From positions 1-64,000 of the forward strand of contig JAQUUB010000013.1 in assembly GCA_028694115.1 (NCBI GenBank): a stretch of 64,000 bases of DNA, in the 5' to 3' direction. The notes under the pieces are model-generated. The model did no database searches. It was not told where the DNA came from and saw only the letters and a program-made list of their open reading frames with translations. A program made the position numbers and the translations under genes. This DNA comes from Lachnospiraceae bacterium (lineage in GTDB: Bacteria; Bacillota_A; Clostridia; Lachnospirales; Lachnospiraceae). This document shows, piece by piece, positions 34,504 through 42,184 of this stretch. How positions within the stretch are numbered: the stretch's first letter is position 1; each line of letters begins with the position of its first letter.

Positions 34504-36729
34504 TTGGTAGGAAAATATGCCAATCTTATAATTGATATTTCTCATGAAAAACTAGATAGGACCTTTCAATATAAAATACCAAATCAGTTAAAAAGTGAGA
34601 TTGAGGTAGGGAGTATTGTTACGATTCCATTCGGAACAGGTAACCGCTTAATAAAGGGTTATGTAATGCAGATTACAGATAAGGAAGAGTTTGACCCTGG
34701 TAAATTAAAAGAGATTATTGAGGTAGCAAAGGATTGTTCAGGAGATAAGGATGAGTTAATTAAGTTAGCAGGTTTTATGAAGCAGAATTATGGTTCCACC
34801 ATGATTGCCGCCTTAAAAACGGTGCTACCAGTTAAAAGAATTATGAAACCGAAAGAAAGCAAGAACATTATCCTACAATTATCAAAAGAAGAGGCAGAAC
34901 AGAAACTCTCATTTTATGAACAGAAACATCAAGTGGCAAGATTCCGTCTTTTAAAGGAACTGATAAAAGAAAAAGAAATTCCAGCTCAGATTATTGTAGA
35001 AAAACTTGGGGTTTCGATGCCTACGATAAAAGCAATGGAAGAACAGGGAATTTTACAAATAGATACAAAACAAATTTATAGAAATCCAGTTGCTTTAGAA
35101 CAATTGCAAGGGGAAAGAAAGCAATTAAGTGTTTCTCAGCAAAAAATCGTGGATGGAATATTGACGGATTATCACAATCAGATTCGAAAGACTTATTTGA
35201 TTCATGGAATTACAGGAAGCGGAAAGACGGAAGTCTACATGGAGATCATTTCAGAAATTGTAGAAAGAGGGAAACAGGCAATTGTTTTGATACCGGAAAT
35301 AGCATTGACCTATCAAACGGTCATGAGGTTTTATAAGCGTTTTGGAGATCAGGTATCAACACTCCATTCCAGGTTATCAGAAGGAGAGAAATTTGATCAG
35401 TTTGAGCGGGCGAAAAAGGGAGAAATTAGTGTGATGATAGGTCCACGTTCTGCGTTGTTCACACCTTTTTCAAATTTAGGTATTATAGTAATAGATGAAG
35501 AGCATGAAAGTAGTTATAAAAGTGAACCTTTACCGAAATACCACGCAAGAGAAGTGGCAATAGAGAGAGCAAGATTAGTGGGAGCCAGTGTTATTTTAGG
35601 CTCGGCAACTCCCTCTGTTACCTCCTATTTTAAAGCAAAGACAGGTGAATTTGAGCTCTATGAATTAACAGAAAGAGTAGCGGGAGGACAACTGCCCAAG
35701 GTCTATACCGTAGATTTAAGACAAGAACTAAAGAATGGAAACCGCTCCATCTTTAGTGATAAATTAAGAGAACTTATTCTTGACCGATTGCAGAAAAAAG
35801 AGCAAATTATGTTATTCCTAAACAGAAGAGGATATGCTTCCTTTGTTTCTTGCAGAGAATGCGGTCATGTAATGAAGTGTCCACATTGCGATGTTTCACT
35901 TTCCGCACATAGAAATGGAAAGCTGATTTGTCACTATTGTGGATATGAACAACAAAATGTGAAAGTATGTCCTGAATGTGGATCTAAATATATTGGCGGA
36001 ATGCGTGCTGGAACAGAACAGGTTGAAGCCTTGATTAAGAAAGAATTTCCAGATGCAAGAGTTCTTCGTATGGATATGGATACTACAAAAAAGAAAGAAG
36101 GACATACACAGATTCTTTCGGCCTTTGCAAATGGGGATGCAGATATTTTAGTTGGAACACAAATGATTGTAAAGGGCCATGATTTCCCAAATGTTACATT
36201 AGTGGGAATTCTGGCAGCGGACATGTCTCTTTATGCAAATGATTACCGGGCAGGTGAGAGAACGTTTCAACTATTAACACAGGCAGCAGGCAGAGCAGGA
36301 AGAGGTAGGAAGCCAGGTGAAGTCGTAATACAGACTTACAGTCCAGATAATTATAGTATTATTGCTGCAACAAATCAGGACTACAAAGCCTTTTATGAGG
36401 AAGAGATTGCATATCGTTCCCTTTTGTCTTACCCACCCTGTGCACATATGATTGCTATTTTAATCGAATCCATGGATGAGATTTTGAGTGAAAAGTATGC
36501 AAAGCTCATTGCAGAAAAGGCAAAAGAGGATTCGAAAATTCAAGTAATAGGTCCTGCTCAGGCAGGAATATCAAAAATAAATGATAGTTATCGTCAAACA
36601 GTTTACTTAAAGCATGAGAATTATCAATTGCTTACACAAGTAAAAGATCATTTGGAGCTTTTATTAGAGGAAAAAGATAATAATAAAGTCAGAGTACAAT
36701 TTGACTTTGACCCAATGAATGTATACTAG
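34504..36729 (+). CDS. priA: Primosomal replication-restart helicase PriA
   Basis: 741 residues. N-terminal DNA-binding domain, helicase Walker A GITGSGKTEVYME near 240, DEEH box (VIDEEHESSYK) near 335, zinc-binding insertion with CRECGHVMKCPHC and CHYCGYE...CPECGSK near 455-495, then motifs V-VI (QAAGRAGRG). It restarts stalled replication forks. TTG start with GAGGTG upstream, 14 bases after murE. The priA-def-fmt order is conserved in Firmicutes. Confidence 0.96.
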   Translation: MVGKYANLIIDISHEKLDRTFQYKIPNQLKSEIEVGSIVTIPFGTGNRLIKGYVMQITDKEEFDPGKLKEIIEVAKDCSGDKDELIKLAGFMKQNYGSTMIAALKTVLPVKRIMKPKESKNIILQLSKEEAEQKLSFYEQKHQVARFRLLKELIKEKEIPAQIIVEKLGVSMPTIKAMEEQGILQIDTKQIYRNPVALEQLQGERKQLSVSQQKIVDGILTDYHNQIRKTYLIHGITGSGKTEVYMEIISEIVERGKQAIVLIPEIALTYQTVMRFYKRFGDQVSTLHSRLSEGEKFDQFERAKKGEISVMIGPRSALFTPFSNLGIIVIDEEHESSYKSEPLPKYHAREVAIERARLVGASVILGSATPSVTSYFKAKTGEFELYELTERVAGGQLPKVYTVDLRQELKNGNRSIFSDKLRELILDRLQKKEQIMLFLNRRGYASFVSCRECGHVMKCPHCDVSLSAHRNGKLICHYCGYEQQNVKVCPECGSKYIGGMRAGTEQVEALIKKEFPDARVLRMDMDTTKKKEGHTQILSAFANGDADILVGTQMIVKGHDFPNVTLVGILAADMSLYANDYRAGERTFQLLTQAAGRAGRGRKPGEVVIQTYSPDNYSIIAATNQDYKAFYEEEIAYRSLLSYPPCAHMIAILIESMDEILSEKYAKLIAEKAKEDSKIQVIGPAQAGISKINDSYRQTVYLKHENYQLLTQVKDHLELLLEEKDNNKVRVQFDFDPMNVY

Positions 36730-36743
36730 GAGGAATGGATATT

Positions 36744-37235
36744 ATGGCAATTAGAAACATTAGAGAAATGGGAGAAGAGGTATTAAATAAGAGAAGTAAA
36801 GAAGTTAAGGAAATAACGGATCGTACAATGGAACTGATTGACGATATGCTTGAGACCTTATATGATGCAGATGGAGTGGGATTAGCAGCTCCCCAGGTAG
36901 GCGTTTTAAAGAGGGTTGTTGTGATTGATACAGGTGAAGGTCCAATTGTTATGATTAATCCAAGAATTACCGATAAGTCTGGAGAGCAGACTGGAAATGA
37001 AGGATGTTTAAGTGTTCCTGGGAAAACGGGGATTGTAACAAGACCAAACTATGTAAAGGCAGTTTATCTAAATGAAAATATGGAACCACAGGAAATCGAA
37101 GGTACAGAATTGCTTGCTAGAGCGATCTGCCATGAATTAGATCATTTGGATGGAAAACTCTATGTTGAGCTTGTTGAAGGACCATTGCTTGATGTAACAA
37201 TGGATGAAGATAACGAAGAATTTGAGGAAGAATAA
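36744..37235 (+). CDS. def: Peptide deformylase
   Basis: 163 residues. It removes the formyl group from nascent proteins. All three metal-site motifs are present: GVGLAAPQVG near 45, EGCLSVPG near 90 and HELDHLDG near 130. The first in-frame ATG (36735) touches AGGAGG directly, too close, so the ATG at 36744 with nine-base spacing is preferred and gives the family start MAIRNI. An acidic tail (DEDNEEFEEE) ends it. fmt follows after two bases. Confidence 0.96.
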   Translation: MAIRNIREMGEEVLNKRSKEVKEITDRTMELIDDMLETLYDADGVGLAAPQVGVLKRVVVIDTGEGPIVMINPRITDKSGEQTGNEGCLSVPGKTGIVTRPNYVKAVYLNENMEPQEIEGTELLARAICHELDHLDGKLYVELVEGPLLDVTMDEDNEEFEEE

Positions 37236-37237
37236 GA

Positions 37238-38170
37238 ATGTTAAAAGTGATATTTATGGGAACCCCGGACTTTTCAGTGGGTACATTAGAAGCAATTTTG
37301 GAAGCGGGTCATGAAGTAGTACTTGCAGTAACCCAGCCAGATAAACCAAAAGGACGCGGAAAAGAGATGCAGTATCCAGCAGTCAAGGAATGTGCACAAA
37401 AGCATGGGATTCCTGTTTTCCAGCCCATAAAGATAAAAACAGAAGAGTCAGTGAATGAGCTGAGAAAATACCCTGCAGATATTTTTGTAGTTGCTGCATT
37501 TGGACAATTATTATCTTCTGAGATCCTTCATATGCCAAAGTTTGGATGTATTAATGTTCATGCATCGTTACTCCCTAAATATCGTGGTGCAGCGCCCATC
37601 CAGTGGGCAGTTATCAATGGGGAAAAGGAAAGCGGTGTTACAATTATGCAGATGAACGAGGGCCTCGATACCGGAGATATGCTTTTAAAAGTGGTTGTGC
37701 CACTGGCAGAAAAGGAAACAGGAGAAAGTCTTTATGATAAATTAGCAAGTGCAGGTGCAGGCCTTTGTGTGGAAGCCCTTTCCTTACTCGAACAAGGAAA
37801 ATTGCGTGGCGAACCTCAAAGGGATGAGGAAATGACCTATGCGAAAATGCTGACAAAGGAATTAGGACATGTTGATTTTAAAAAGAGTGCACAGGAAATT
37901 GAACGTCTTATTCGAGGTTTAAATTCGTGGCCAAGTGCTTTTACAAAGTATAAGGGAAAGAACATGAAAATATGGGATGCCAAGGTTGTGGATGGAGAAT
38001 CAGCGGAGCCTGGAATCATCACTGAAGTAACAAAAAATTCCATTGTTGTGGCTACAGGCGATAGAAGTTTAGCAATTACAGAACTACAGCTTGAGGGAAA
38101 GAAACGGATGAGTACGGAAGCCTTTTTACTTGGATATCAGGTAGATAAAGGGATAAAGCTAGATGAGTAA
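37238..38170 (+). CDS. fmt: Methionyl-tRNA formyltransferase
   Basis: 310 residues. It formylates initiator Met-tRNA, the partner reaction to Def. Visible are the N-terminal GTPDFSVGTLEAI, the catalytic NVHASLLPKYRGAAPIQWA with the Asn-His pair near 107, and GLDTGDML near 143 (Asp). A C-terminal tRNA-binding domain follows. GAGGAAG within the end of def is the ribosome site. The structured repeat begins eight bases after its stop. Confidence 0.96.
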   Translation: MLKVIFMGTPDFSVGTLEAILEAGHEVVLAVTQPDKPKGRGKEMQYPAVKECAQKHGIPVFQPIKIKTEESVNELRKYPADIFVVAAFGQLLSSEILHMPKFGCINVHASLLPKYRGAAPIQWAVINGEKESGVTIMQMNEGLDTGDMLLKVVVPLAEKETGESLYDKLASAGAGLCVEALSLLEQGKLRGEPQRDEEMTYAKMLTKELGHVDFKKSAQEIERLIRGLNSWPSAFTKYKGKNMKIWDAKVVDGESAEPGIITEVTKNSIVVATGDRSLAITELQLEGKKRMSTEAFLLGYQVDKGIKLDE

Positions 38171-38178
38171 AGTGTGAA

Positions 38179-38336
38179 GTGTGAGAAGTAATTCTAAGGA
38201 GCAACAAAACTGCTCCTAAGGATTACTAAATCTCACACAGGAAGAACGCGGAGCGTTCTTCTCATTGATTATTTGTGCCGCTGGAGCGGCATGTTTGGAA
38301 GTGTGAAAAGATATACTAACGCATGGAAAGGGCATG
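38179..38336. repeat. Second copy of the structured repeat element, between fmt and yugP
   Basis: Same ordered parts as at 13-200. Long hairpin 38179-38238: GTGTGAGA/TCTCACAC, AGTAAT/ATTACT, AGGAGCA/TGCTCCT, loop ACAAAAC. Then GAAGAACGC-GGA-GCGTTCTTC (38241-38261), TGCCGC-TGGA-GCGGCA (38276-38291), and a further left arm GTGTGAAAAGATATACTAAC plus GCATG (38301-38325) whose right arm is mostly missing. Bases 38257-38281 and 38291-38325 are almost identical to 158-182 and 70-102. The middle of the long hairpin differs in sequence from the first copy but keeps its pairing. The yugP start follows ten bases after the element. Confidence 0.85.
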
Positions 38337-38345
38337 GTAATTAAT

Positions 38346-39035
38346 ATGTTTTATTATGATTCAACATATTTACTTGTAATTATTGGAGCTGTTTTGACAA
38401 TCATAGCTTCCGCAAGAGTAAATAGTACCTTTAATAAGTATAAAAAAGTTCGAAGTGCAGCGGGTATGACAGGGGCAGAAGCAGCAAGGAGATTATTGAA
38501 TAATGCCGGAATTAACGATGTTTCGATTGAACATATTAGCGGCAATCTGACCGATCATTATGATCCAAGCCAAAAAGTATTACGTTTATCAGATGCAACC
38601 TATGGATCAAGTTCCGTGGCAGCAATTGGGGTAGCCGCTCATGAGTGCGGACATGCAATCCAGCATTTTGAAGGATACGTTCCACTAAAAATACGAAGTA
38701 CCTTAGTTCCAGCAGCTAATATTGGTTCGAGACTTGGAATTCCAATTTGTATTTTAGGAATGCTTCTAAGCTTCAATCAGACACTGATAACAGTTGGAAT
38801 ATGGGTGTTTTCTTTAGCGGTATTATTTCAAATTATAACACTTCCAGTAGAGTTTAATGCTTCCAGTAGAGCCATAAGGCTACTAGACGAAACGGGAATT
38901 TTATATGGTCAGGAAATCAAAGATACAAAACGTGTTCTTGGTGCAGCAGCACTTACCTATGTAGCAGCCGCAGCAGCATCCATTTTACAATTATTGAGAC
39001 TTGTTCTCATTTTCGGAGGAAGAGATCGTGACTAG
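38346..39035 (+). CDS. Membrane zinc metallopeptidase (YugP/DUF2268-like family)
   Basis: 229 residues. One N-terminal membrane helix, zinc motif HECGHAIQH (HExxH) near residue 95, then two or three further helices (PICILGMLLSF, GIWVFSLAVLFQIITL, and AAALTYVAAAAASILQLLRLVLIF). It matches the YugP family of putative neutral membrane zinc peptidases, substrates unknown. The start at 38346 gives the usual family N-terminus; 38334 is also possible and lies nearer to the GGAAAGGG at 38325. Its leader is made largely of the structured repeat. rsmB overlaps its end by eight bases. Confidence 0.88.
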   Translation: MFYYDSTYLLVIIGAVLTIIASARVNSTFNKYKKVRSAAGMTGAEAARRLLNNAGINDVSIEHISGNLTDHYDPSQKVLRLSDATYGSSSVAAIGVAAHECGHAIQHFEGYVPLKIRSTLVPAANIGSRLGIPICILGMLLSFNQTLITVGIWVFSLAVLFQIITLPVEFNASSRAIRLLDETGILYGQEIKDTKRVLGAAALTYVAAAAASILQLLRLVLIFGGRDRD

Positions 39036-40359
39036 TGTCAATACCAGAGAATTGATTTTATACATTCTCTTAGAAGTAAATAAAAATGGAGAATACAGCC
39101 ATATCGCAATACGAAACGTAATGGATAAGTATCAATTTCTGGATAAAAAAGACCGTTCCTTTATCAAGATTGTTTCAGAAGGTACCATAGAGAGAAAATT
39201 GTCGATTGATTACATGATCTCTCAATTCTCTTCAGTAAAGATCAATAAGATGAAGCCAGTAATCAGGGAAATCCTCCGAATGAGCGTATTTCAAATGAAG
39301 TATATGGATCAGGTTCCAGTATCAGCCATTTGCAATGAGGCTGTTAAATTAGCTTCTTCAAAGGGATTTAAGAATTTAAAGGGCTTTGTAAATGGAGTGC
39401 TTCGAAATATGGCAAGGGATGAAAAGGAAGTTATTTTCCCTGATTTATCTACGAGATACTCTATGCCACAATGGATTGTCACAATGTTAGTGGACACATA
39501 TGGGGAAGAGAGAACAGAAAATATATTAAAATCTTCATTGGTACACACAAAGACGACCATACGCTGTAATACGCAAAAACAATCAGTGGAAGAATTAACA
39601 GAAATGATCAGGAAAGAGGGAGTCACGTTAAAAAAAGCGCCACTTGTTGAGGATGCTTTGACATTACTCGAGTATGACTCAATAGCCAGACTAGACAGTT
39701 TTAAAAAGGGTTGTTTTTCTGTACAGGATTTGAGCTCTATGTTGGTAGGAATGATAGCAAATCCAAAAGAGGGCAGTCACGTGATTGATGTATGCGCGGC
39801 TCCAGGAGGAAAGTCTCTTCATATCGCAGAACTACTGAAAAACACAGGACTTGTACTTGCCAGAGATCTTACAGAATACAAGGTGTCTATGATCCGGGAA
39901 GGCATAGAACGAATGGGTTTTACAAACATACAGGCACAAATTGTGGATGCACTAGTCCTTCAAGAGGAAGATATCGAGTCAGCAGATTTGGTAATAGCGG
40001 ATCTACCATGTTCAGGATTAGGCGTTATGGGTAGAAAAAATGATCTGAAATACCGCATGACAGAAGAAAGTATGGAGGAACTTGTAACACTACAAAGGAA
40101 TATCTTAAAAATTGTTGCTAACTATGTAAAACCGGGTGGAATCCTTATTTATAGTACCTGTACAATTAATCCGAATGAAAATATAGGAAATGTTGCATTT
40201 ATTACGGAACAGCTGCCTTTCTCACCAGTATCCTTTGAAGACGAACTACCTGAGGAATTAAAAGGAGGAACGGCTACAAAAGGATATTTGCAATTACTTC
40301 AGGGAAATCATCCTTGTGATGGATTCTTCCTATCAAAATTTAAAAAAGAGCAGATTTAG
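39028..40359 (+). CDS. rsmB: 16S rRNA (cytosine(967)-C(5))-methyltransferase
   Basis: 443 residues. N-terminal NusB-like RNA-binding helical domain (to about 140), then a Rossmann methyltransferase with DVCAAPGGKS near 255, the DLPCSGLGVMGR motif IV cysteine near 320 and the catalytic YSTCTINPNEN near 380. GTG start chosen: GGAGGAAGAG lies directly upstream, and this overlaps the end of yugP, consistent with coupled translation. An upstream TTG at 39001 lacks a ribosome site. Confidence 0.94.
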   Translation: MTSVNTRELILYILLEVNKNGEYSHIAIRNVMDKYQFLDKKDRSFIKIVSEGTIERKLSIDYMISQFSSVKINKMKPVIREILRMSVFQMKYMDQVPVSAICNEAVKLASSKGFKNLKGFVNGVLRNMARDEKEVIFPDLSTRYSMPQWIVTMLVDTYGEERTENILKSSLVHTKTTIRCNTQKQSVEELTEMIRKEGVTLKKAPLVEDALTLLEYDSIARLDSFKKGCFSVQDLSSMLVGMIANPKEGSHVIDVCAAPGGKSLHIAELLKNTGLVLARDLTEYKVSMIREGIERMGFTNIQAQIVDALVLQEEDIESADLVIADLPCSGLGVMGRKNDLKYRMTEESMEELVTLQRNILKIVANYVKPGGILIYSTCTINPNENIGNVAFITEQLPFSPVSFEDELPEELKGGTATKGYLQLLQGNHPCDGFFLSKFKKEQI

Positions 40360-40373
40360 AAAGGTTGAATAAA

Positions 40374-41423
40374 ATGAGCAAAGTGGATATAAAATCCATG
40401 AACTTAATAGAATTATCGGAAATGATGCAGGCATTAGGAGAGAAAACATTTCGTACAAAACAAGTATATGAATGGATGCATAAGAAACTGGTAAGAAGTT
40501 TTGATGAAATGACAAATCTATCAAAGGAAACGAGAGAAAAGCTGAAAGAAAATTGTGAATTTGTATCGTTAAATCCTATACAAGTACAAACATCGCAGAT
40601 GGATGGTACAAAGAAATTTTTATTTGAACTATCAGATGGAAATATTATTGAGAGTGTATGGATGCAATATAAACATGGAAAATCTGTTTGTATTTCTTCT
40701 CAGGTTGGTTGTAGAATGGGATGCAGATTTTGTGCGTCAACGATAGATGGTATGGTTCGTTCGTTAACCCCCTCAGAGATGCTTGACCAGATTTATGCAA
40801 TACAATGGGAAACAAAAGAACGAGTTTCCAATGTTGTTGTTATGGGAAGTGGCGAACCTCTAGATAATTATGATAACCTTATAAGATTTATTCAATTATT
40901 ATCAGATGAAAATGGATTAAATATCAGCCAGCGTAATCTGACGGTATCCACCTGTGGATTAGTACCTAAAATGAAAGAACTCGCAGATGAAAATCTGCAA
41001 ATTACATTAGCGCTATCGTTACATGCTGCAACAGATGAAAAACGAAAAGAATTAATGCCCATTGCCAATAAATATAGCTTACAAGAGCTAATAGAAACAT
41101 GCAAATATTATTTTGAAAAAACAGGTCGTCGACTTACTTTTGAATATAGTCTGGTGGGTGGTGTGAATGACCATGATGAAGATGCAGTGGAGCTCTATCA
41201 TCTATTAAAAGGATTAAATGCACACATTAATCTTATCCCTGTAAACCCAATAAAAGAGCGTAATTACGTTCAATCGGAACATGATGTTATCGTAAAGTTT
41301 AAAAATAAACTTGAAAAAAACAAAATAAATGTTACTATTAGAAGGGAAATGGGTCGGGATATTGACGGCGCATGTGGACAGTTAAGAAGAAGATTTACAG
41401 AAGAAAATCAACAAACTAGTTAA
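40374..41423 (+). CDS. rlmN: Dual-specificity 23S rRNA/tRNA adenine-C2 methyltransferase
   Basis: 349 residues. It methylates C2 of A2503 in 23S rRNA and A37 in some tRNAs. Radical SAM motif CRMGCRFC near 115-122, GSGEPL near 165 and the C-terminal methyl-carrying Cys in GACGQLRRR near 335 are all present. ATG at 40374 has AAAGG ten bases upstream; the in-frame TTG at 40365 is too close. It sits between rsmB and stp as in Bacillus. Confidence 0.95.
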   Translation: MSKVDIKSMNLIELSEMMQALGEKTFRTKQVYEWMHKKLVRSFDEMTNLSKETREKLKENCEFVSLNPIQVQTSQMDGTKKFLFELSDGNIIESVWMQYKHGKSVCISSQVGCRMGCRFCASTIDGMVRSLTPSEMLDQIYAIQWETKERVSNVVVMGSGEPLDNYDNLIRFIQLLSDENGLNISQRNLTVSTCGLVPKMKELADENLQITLALSLHAATDEKRKELMPIANKYSLQELIETCKYYFEKTGRRLTFEYSLVGGVNDHDEDAVELYHLLKGLNAHINLIPVNPIKERNYVQSEHDVIVKFKNKLEKNKINVTIRREMGRDIDGACGQLRRRFTEENQQTS

Positions 41424-41440
41424 TTAGAAAGGAGAAAAGG

Positions 41441-42184
41441 ATGTTGAAAACATTTTCCATGACTGACGTGGGACTTAAAAGACAATTAAATCAAGATTAT
41501 GTATTCACATCAGAGACTCCTATTGGAAACCTTCCGAATTTGTTTATTGTTGCTGATGGAATGGGTGGTCATAATGCAGGTGATTATGCATCAAAATGTA
41601 CGACTAGAATTATAGTAGATGAAATTGAGAATTGTAAAGAAACGAATCCCATCAAGATTATCAGACGGGCGATTGAATCTGCAAATGCAGAGATTCGAGA
41701 AAAGTCTGAAGAATTAGAAGAGTTTAAAGGAATGGGTACTACGGTTGTTGTTGCTACGATTATGGAGGGGTGTCTGTATGTAGCAAATGTTGGAGACAGC
41801 AGGTTATATGTAATAGACGAAGAAATCAATCAAATTACAAGAGATCATTCATTAGTAGAAGAAATGATTCGAATGGGAGAAATTGATCGTGAATCGGCAA
41901 GAAACCATCCAGATAAAAATATAATCACAAGAGCAGTTGGTGCTTGTGAGGAAGTTAAAATAGACTTCTTTGATCTAAAATTAAAAGCTGGGGATATTAT
42001 TTTAATGTGCTCGGACGGACTTACCAATATGATAGAGGATGAAGATATTCGAATGATTTTAGTGGGTCAGAGAGATGTAGTTGAAAAGGCTGAAGAATTA
42101 GTAAAAACAGCAAATAAAAATGGTGGGAAAGATAATATAGCAGTTATTATTATTGAACCATTTGGTGATGAGGAGTTAGTATGA
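41441..42184 (+). CDS. stp: PP2C-family serine/threonine phosphatase Stp/PrpC
   Basis: 247 residues with the PP2C metal motifs VADGMGGHNAGDYAS near 32, NVGDSRLY near 115, GLTNMIEDED near 190 and GGKDNIAVI near 227. It reverses phosphorylation by the kinase encoded next, whose ATG overlaps its stop codon. AAAGGAG precedes the ATG. Confidence 0.96.
   Translation: MLKTFSMTDVGLKRQLNQDYVFTSETPIGNLPNLFIVADGMGGHNAGDYASKCTTRIIVDEIENCKETNPIKIIRRAIESANAEIREKSEELEEFKGMGTTVVVATIMEGCLYVANVGDSRLYVIDEEINQITRDHSLVEEMIRMGEIDRESARNHPDKNIITRAVGACEEVKIDFFDLKLKAGDIILMCSDGLTNMIEDEDIRMILVGQRDVVEKAEELVKTANKNGGKDNIAVIIIEPFGDEELV

Noticed and set aside
38179..38336. CRISPR array or riboswitch
   Set aside because: There are no regularly spaced identical repeats with unique spacers, and the same element precedes two genes of unrelated pathways, which does not fit a metabolite riboswitch.
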